In this document: piece after piece, positions 15,250 to 18,235 of the stretch
How positions within the stretch are numbered: position 1 is the first letter of the stretch
Layout of the letters: every line of letters starts with the position of its first letter
Assembly: GCA_043736395.1 (NCBI GenBank)
Contig: JAYTCQ010000371.1
Span: 1 to 18,235 of the forward strand
DNA length: 18,235 nt
Direction of reading: 5' to 3'
From: JAFDVL01 sp043736395
GTDB taxonomy: Bacteria; Acidobacteriota; Blastocatellia; RBC074
Made by a program: the position numbers and the translations under genes
The notes under the pieces: model-generated
Told to the model about the DNA's origin: nothing
Database searches by the model: none
Seen by the model: only the letters and a program-made list of their open reading frames with translations

Positions 15250-15771
15250 AATAGAACTCCTTTATTATTAAAAGCCTTGTTAATATTGAGGCAAGCAAAA
15301 GCTTCGCCGATTGTTAAAACCACTAATGATCAGAAATCAAAAGAGAAGCTTACTCTGTCATCAAAAATTCTTCTTTCATTACCTTGTTTTCAGGTTTTCG
15401 CCGAAAAGCGCAGAACAAAGCTCTGCCTCTTTATATCGTCATCTACCTGATAGACATAAGCGTAAAGCAGTCTGTTCAAGTAATTCTATTTTCTTGCTTC
15501 TCTATTTTTGAATGTCAGGAAATTAAGAAACATCACGCAGGTATTTGAAAAATACTTAAAGAGTTTTATTTTGGATAAACAGCCTGTTAAGGAACCATTT
15601 TAAAGTATGTCGAAAAGTGTTACATTAGTGCTTAAGCAACACTTTAAGAGCATCTAAAACTTTAAGAAGAAGTTACAGGAAGTGATTACAATTCTGGTAC
15701 TCACTCCCCGTTTTTAAGACTTATGCGAGGAATGTCAATGGCTGAGTTCACTTTAGTCAACTGCATTACCG
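15250..15771. other. Spacer of about 520 bases without a supported gene
   Basis: This AT-rich stretch separates the C39-like peptidase gene from the 98-aa gene. I see short stems only: GTATTT/AAATAC at 15541-15555, AGTGTT/AACACT around 15616-15643, and GCAGA/TCTGC near 15408-15424. There is no convincing promoter. A 25-codon plus-strand frame (15723-15800) is discussed as a finding. The remaining frames use TTG starts and look random. Confidence 0.5.
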
Positions 15772-16974
15772 CTATCGCTTATCAGGAGTTAGCGAGCTAA
15801 AAACTTCACCATCAATTCTTACGTATAACTTGGTGACTCCATCAAGGCTAATTTCATAAAATGGAAAGAAAGATGAAATAGATTCATTACAAGGAACCCA
15901 CATCGCTTGCGTAATGGTTACCTTCTTATCAAGCGCGGTTGTCCATTTCTTGATCTGTGTATCACTATTGTCAAGATTCTTGCGGGCTAGTTCTCTTTGT
16001 ATATTTGCTCTAATATCACTTAATAGTTTTCCTGGCTGTGATGTTTTAGGGAAAAGATACTTGTCTGGAAACACTTTCAATGCTCCTTGGTATGCTCTCG
16101 TGTCAGACGCTATTTTAATCAATACAGCAATTTGCTTTTGTGGGTTGAGCAAAGGTATAAGATCGAAATTTTTACCATTTTCTTGCTCTACTTTTATATG
16201 ATTACCAAAGATTGGATTAGCTAGTATAGCTTGCCATCCTTCTCGCGTATTCAGTCTATGTTGTTCAATTGCAAGAACCACTTCTTTATGAATAGGTAAA
16301 TTATGAATAGGTAAATTACCCAAAAGACTTATACTACGCATTGCTGGTAATGACCTACTATCCATCTCGACTGGCGTGTACCCGCTTATATTCTGATAGG
16401 AAACAATTATATTATTGACTGATTCAAAATTTCCAGGCAAATGCCCATTTTCATTAAGAGTATTACAAATATCAGTCGCTGTATGGGGTACAGGTTTTAC
16501 TCTGTCCCGCCATTCAATAAATGGATCATTATAGTAAAAACTATCTAAAACCTCATTTTTTAAAACGAAAGAAGTAGGAACTACCCAATGAGATTGTGCA
16601 TCAATGATAACAACAGGCGGGTAAAATTTCTCATTAAACTTATAAGAAAGACTATTCATTAATTTGTCTTTAAAATCATCAATACTTATAGTCTCTACCC
16701 AACCCATTTCTCTATACCCTTCAACATTTTTTTTACTGAGAATATTAGCTAATTCTGTAGGGGAGGTCTTCCAACTAGGGTCATGATAGAAGTCGACCCC
16801 ATCATTGACTAACACATAAGGAGGCTTCGTCATAGGGCGTTGTTTAGGTAACGCACCTAATTCTTGCTCGTCAATAATCATCTGCACACAAGCAACCCCA
16901 CAATAATCAGGTTGATCTTGCCTGTGAATAGGGTATTTTGGTTCGAAATATCCTATCTCTGTACATTCATCCAT
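15772..16974 (-). CDS. C39/papain-like cysteine peptidase domain protein (400 aa)
   Basis: The N-terminal domain (about 1-160) looks like a bacteriocin-processing-type C39 or related papain-like peptidase. It has the oxyanion Gln Q19 and nucleophile C25 in HRQDQPDYCGVACVQM, His H129 in SHWVVPTSF, and Asp D150 in FYYNDPFIEW, in the right order and spacing. Residues 160-400 are not recognised. They include a 5-residue tandem duplication (NLPIHNLPIH), a mixed alpha/beta region, and a C-terminal stretch that may bind a ligand (FPFYEISLDGVTKLYVRIDGEVFSS). There is no signal peptide, membrane segment or attached ABC transporter, so this is not a standard leader-cleaving exporter. ATG at 16974 has a purine-rich TAGGTAGGGA upstream. 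The neighbour upstream is an AT-rich unknown gene. Processing of a partner protein is a plausible role. Confidence 0.8.
   Translation of the reverse strand: MDECTEIGYFEPKYPIHRQDQPDYCGVACVQMIIDEQELGALPKQRPMTKPPYVLVNDGVDFYHDPSWKTSPTELANILSKKNVEGYREMGWVETISIDDFKDKLMNSLSYKFNEKFYPPVVIIDAQSHWVVPTSFVLKNEVLDSFYYNDPFIEWRDRVKPVPHTATDICNTLNENGHLPGNFESVNNIIVSYQNISGYTPVEMDSRSLPAMRSISLLGNLPIHNLPIHKEVVLAIEQHRLNTREGWQAILANPIFGNHIKVEQENGKNFDLIPLLNPQKQIAVLIKIASDTRAYQGALKVFPDKYLFPKTSQPGKLLSDIRANIQRELARKNLDNSDTQIKKWTTALDKKVTITQAMWVPCNESISSFFPFYEISLDGVTKLYVRIDGEVFSSLTPDKR
16288..16317 (-). repeat. 15-bp in-frame tandem duplication inside the C39-like gene
   Basis: The 15-base unit ATGAATAGGTAAATT occurs twice head to tail at 16288-16302 and 16303-16317 and encodes NLPIH twice in the protein. 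The copies are identical, so the duplication is probably recent or the site is slippage-prone. Confidence 0.85.
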
Positions 16975-17036
16975 AATTCCCTACCTAGCAAACATAGTAT
17001 AATTCAGCCTAGATCCTGTAATTAACCTTGGTTGCC

Positions 17037-17065
17037 AAAAATCGTGATTTCCCGCGCAAAATCAC
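17037..17065 (-). terminator. Hairpin plus T-run in the leader of the C39-like gene
   Basis: On the minus strand GTGATTT (from 17065) pairs with AAATCAC (to 17044) around an 8-base GC-rich loop. This is followed after 2 nt by a T-rich stretch (ATTTTTGG, 17042-17035). It is the only hairpin near here with a U-tract, 60-90 nt before the ATG at 16974, so it could act as a terminator or attenuator. Confidence 0.4.
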
Positions 17066-17186
17066 ATATTACTAAATTGGAAACTTACTTTTTGAGTTAC
17101 TTTGATAAGTTGCCAGTTAAATAATCGCTATAAATCTCTGATTTAATTAGTCAAAAGTTAATCTCAGGCTCTAGCTTATAACGCTA

Positions 17187-17265
17187 AGAGCCTGTAACAA
17201 AATGAAAGCGCATCTGCCAAAATTCGGCATTTTAGCTCCACATTGTTCTTTTTGTTACACGCTCT
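17187..17265. repeat. 79-bp inverted-repeat element, 18/20-bp arms
   Basis: AGAGCCTGTAACAAAATGAA (17187-17206) and the reverse complement of 17246-17265 agree at 18 of 20 positions, enclosing about 40 nt with a further TGCC/GGCA stem. The arms resemble insertion-sequence ends in style, but no family can be assigned and no target duplication is clear. The left arm's AGAGCCT also matches an AGGCTCT at 17166-17172, giving an alternative hairpin. Confidence 0.5.
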
Positions 17266-17294
17266 AAGTAAAAAACTTTCCCCTAATCCACTCT

Positions 17295-17346
17295 ACTACC
17301 TTTATAGTATCAATCTTGATTTATAGATTGATACTATAAAGGTAGT
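17295..17346 (-). terminator. 22-bp perfect hairpin after the rightmost gene
   Basis: Bases 17295-17316 are the exact reverse complement of 17325-17346, with an 8-nt loop. The hairpin begins 10 nt after the stop codon of the unknown gene at 17357. The minus-strand flank is AGAGTGGATTAGGGG, so there is no U-tract. It probably marks the 3' end of that transcript. Confidence 0.6.
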
Positions 17347-17356
17347 TTGGTTAAAT

Positions 17357-17959
17357 TTATGGTATTTCAGGAGAACTCTCAATATATAACGTATCACATG
17401 GTATACGAGCATTCCCCGCTCCAGCACTTAATTGAAAATCTATACGTTTTGCGGGTGGAGTGTTAAGTGCATTATAATAATATTGAAAATCACTATGGAT
17501 GCCTGGTTTAAGAAACTTACTTTTACCCTTGTCATCAAGCTCGTCAGGGCACATGTTCCGTATCTCTATATCGTAATAATAGCTCTCATTTGCAACTAAT
17601 GTCAATAATCCTAAAAAATCAGCTAATTTGGCATTCCCCGTCGACATTGTAAGCCCTCTAACCATTTCATTTCTTGGGATAGCTATAGTAATTTCAGTAG
17701 CGACTGTTACACCTTCATCAATCCTGTGTCCAATAAAGTCATCAGGGTTATGAAATGCGCCATATGCCCACCAAAGATCACGATCTATCACACTACTTGT
17801 GTAAAGTAGCCCATGCTCTATTTGTATTCTGCGAGTAATAATATTTGGTTGTAGTTCTATCTTTTGATCAATAAATTTATTAAATTTACTATCATCTAAA
17901 TTAATTATCCGATCAAAATTATAATCTTCAACCTCTTCCTTGAACAATTCTAGCCTCAA
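17357..17959 (-). CDS. Protein of unknown function, 5' end unresolved
   Basis: I do not recognise this protein. The first permissible start is a TTG at 17959 without a good ribosome site, giving 200 residues. The text is soluble, aromatic- and acid-rich, and probably mostly beta: RRIQIEHGLLYTSSVIDRDLW, VTVATEITIAIPRN, ADFLGLLTLVANESYYYDIEI. There is no signal peptide or membrane segment. Base composition is clearly more AT-rich than in the mre region, as in the peptidase gene downstream. The same frame stays open and protein-like for 59 more codons upstream (see 17960-18136), so the TTG is probably not the original start. The gene shares orientation with the C39-like peptidase, but the 382-base spacer holds several hairpins, so a joint operon is doubtful. 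Confidence 0.6.
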   Translation of the reverse strand: MRLELFKEEVEDYNFDRIINLDDSKFNKFIDQKIELQPNIITRRIQIEHGLLYTSSVIDRDLWWAYGAFHNPDDFIGHRIDEGVTVATEITIAIPRNEMVRGLTMSTGNAKLADFLGLLTLVANESYYYDIEIRNMCPDELDDKGKSKFLKPGIHSDFQYYYNALNTPPAKRIDFQLSAGAGNARIPCDTLYIESSPEIP

Positions 17960-18136
17960 GTCTTCATTAGGATCAGTAAGATTGAAAAATATATCTCCCT
18001 GCGGAATGTTTTCGGTTAAAACTATTCGTTCGTTATCTTCTCCATGATAATGTATTTTGCTAATATTTATAGAGAGTTTATGATTATTAGTATACTCATA
18101 TGGACCAAATTGAGCTATTTTTTTTTCTTTATTTAT
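17960..18136 (-). pseudogene. Start-less 5' extension of the unknown gene
   Basis: In frame with the gene at 17357-17959, 59 further codons are open up to a TAG at 18139-18137. They read like real protein (AQFGPYEYTNNHKLSINIS, then ERIVLTENIPQGDIFFNL). No ATG, GTG or TTG exists in that stretch. An ATG at 18146 lies in the +1-shifted frame; removing one base between it and 18137 would give MYLINKEKKIAQFGPYEY. A run of nine A residues on the minus strand (18118-18126) is nearby. A single-base frameshift in the organism, an assembly error, or a non-standard start are all possible. Confidence 0.45.
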
Positions 18137-18235
18137 CTAAATACATGACAAAAGATTGATAACCCTAACCCAGGCAATGAGATCACGCGACTCAAGATTC
18201 GTCACCAGGCGGCACAAGAAATCGAGTCCACGGCG

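Noticed and set aside
15311..15511. Plus-strand frame of 66 codons in the large spacer
   Set aside because: It has a TTG start, no ribosome site, and composition typical of AT-rich random sequence.
18192..18235. Possible C-terminus (PWTRFLVPPGDES, then stop) of another minus-strand gene entering at the right edge
   Set aside because: Only about 14 codons are visible. It looks plausible and the GC content is higher than in the adjacent gene, but it is too short to support as a feature.

Overview
All the protein genes I can support in this window lie on the minus strand, so the biological reading direction is from the right end to the left. The gene set points to a rod-shaped bacterium with a Gram-negative type of mre locus that also makes bacillithiol (BshC). 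That pairing is compatible with Acidobacteriota, perhaps a Blastocatellia-like lineage, or with another bacillithiol-producing phylum. The lineage is inferred from gene content only. No rRNA, tRNA, CRISPR array or intact transposase was seen.

Left part, about 1-7540, is core-like. It holds mreB, mreC, mreD and a PBP2/MrdA-type transpeptidase cut by the window edge, which together run the cell-elongation machinery. Upstream of them sits a two-gene unit: a membrane-anchored FecR-domain protein whose stop codon overlaps the start of a GAF-GGDEF diguanylate cyclase. A TATAAT-bearing promoter candidate lies between this pair and mreB.

Middle part, about 7541-11142, holds bshC (the last step of bacillithiol synthesis) and a DapA/HOGA-superfamily lyase, each with its own upstream spacer. 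The roughly 660-base spacer at 10483-11142 carries a good sigma70-like promoter, a strong short hairpin, and a 129-bp foldback element with 20-bp perfect terminal inverted repeats (MITE-like).

Right part, about 11143-18235, looks accessory. It encodes an SH3b plus CHAP/TIGR02594-type peptidoglycan hydrolase, a secreted endonuclease/exonuclease/phosphatase-fold protein, a copper-radical (glyoxal/galactose oxidase-like) oxidase with all expected active-site residues but no signal peptide, and two small unrecognised proteins with very similar strong ribosome-binding leaders. Further right are a C39/papain-like cysteine peptidase with an unassigned C-terminal half and an AT-rich unrecognised gene whose reading frame continues 59 codons upstream of its first usable start codon. 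Wall hydrolase, nuclease, H2O2-generating oxidase and peptidase in one co-oriented block could be an exported enzymatic arsenal or a degradative island. That is inference.

A recurring theme is a long, often perfect hairpin 8-20 nt after stop codons (mreB, bshC, the 142-aa gene, the 98-aa gene, the rightmost gene) with no U-tract behind it. This suggests U-less terminators or mRNA 3'-end stabilisers in this genome.
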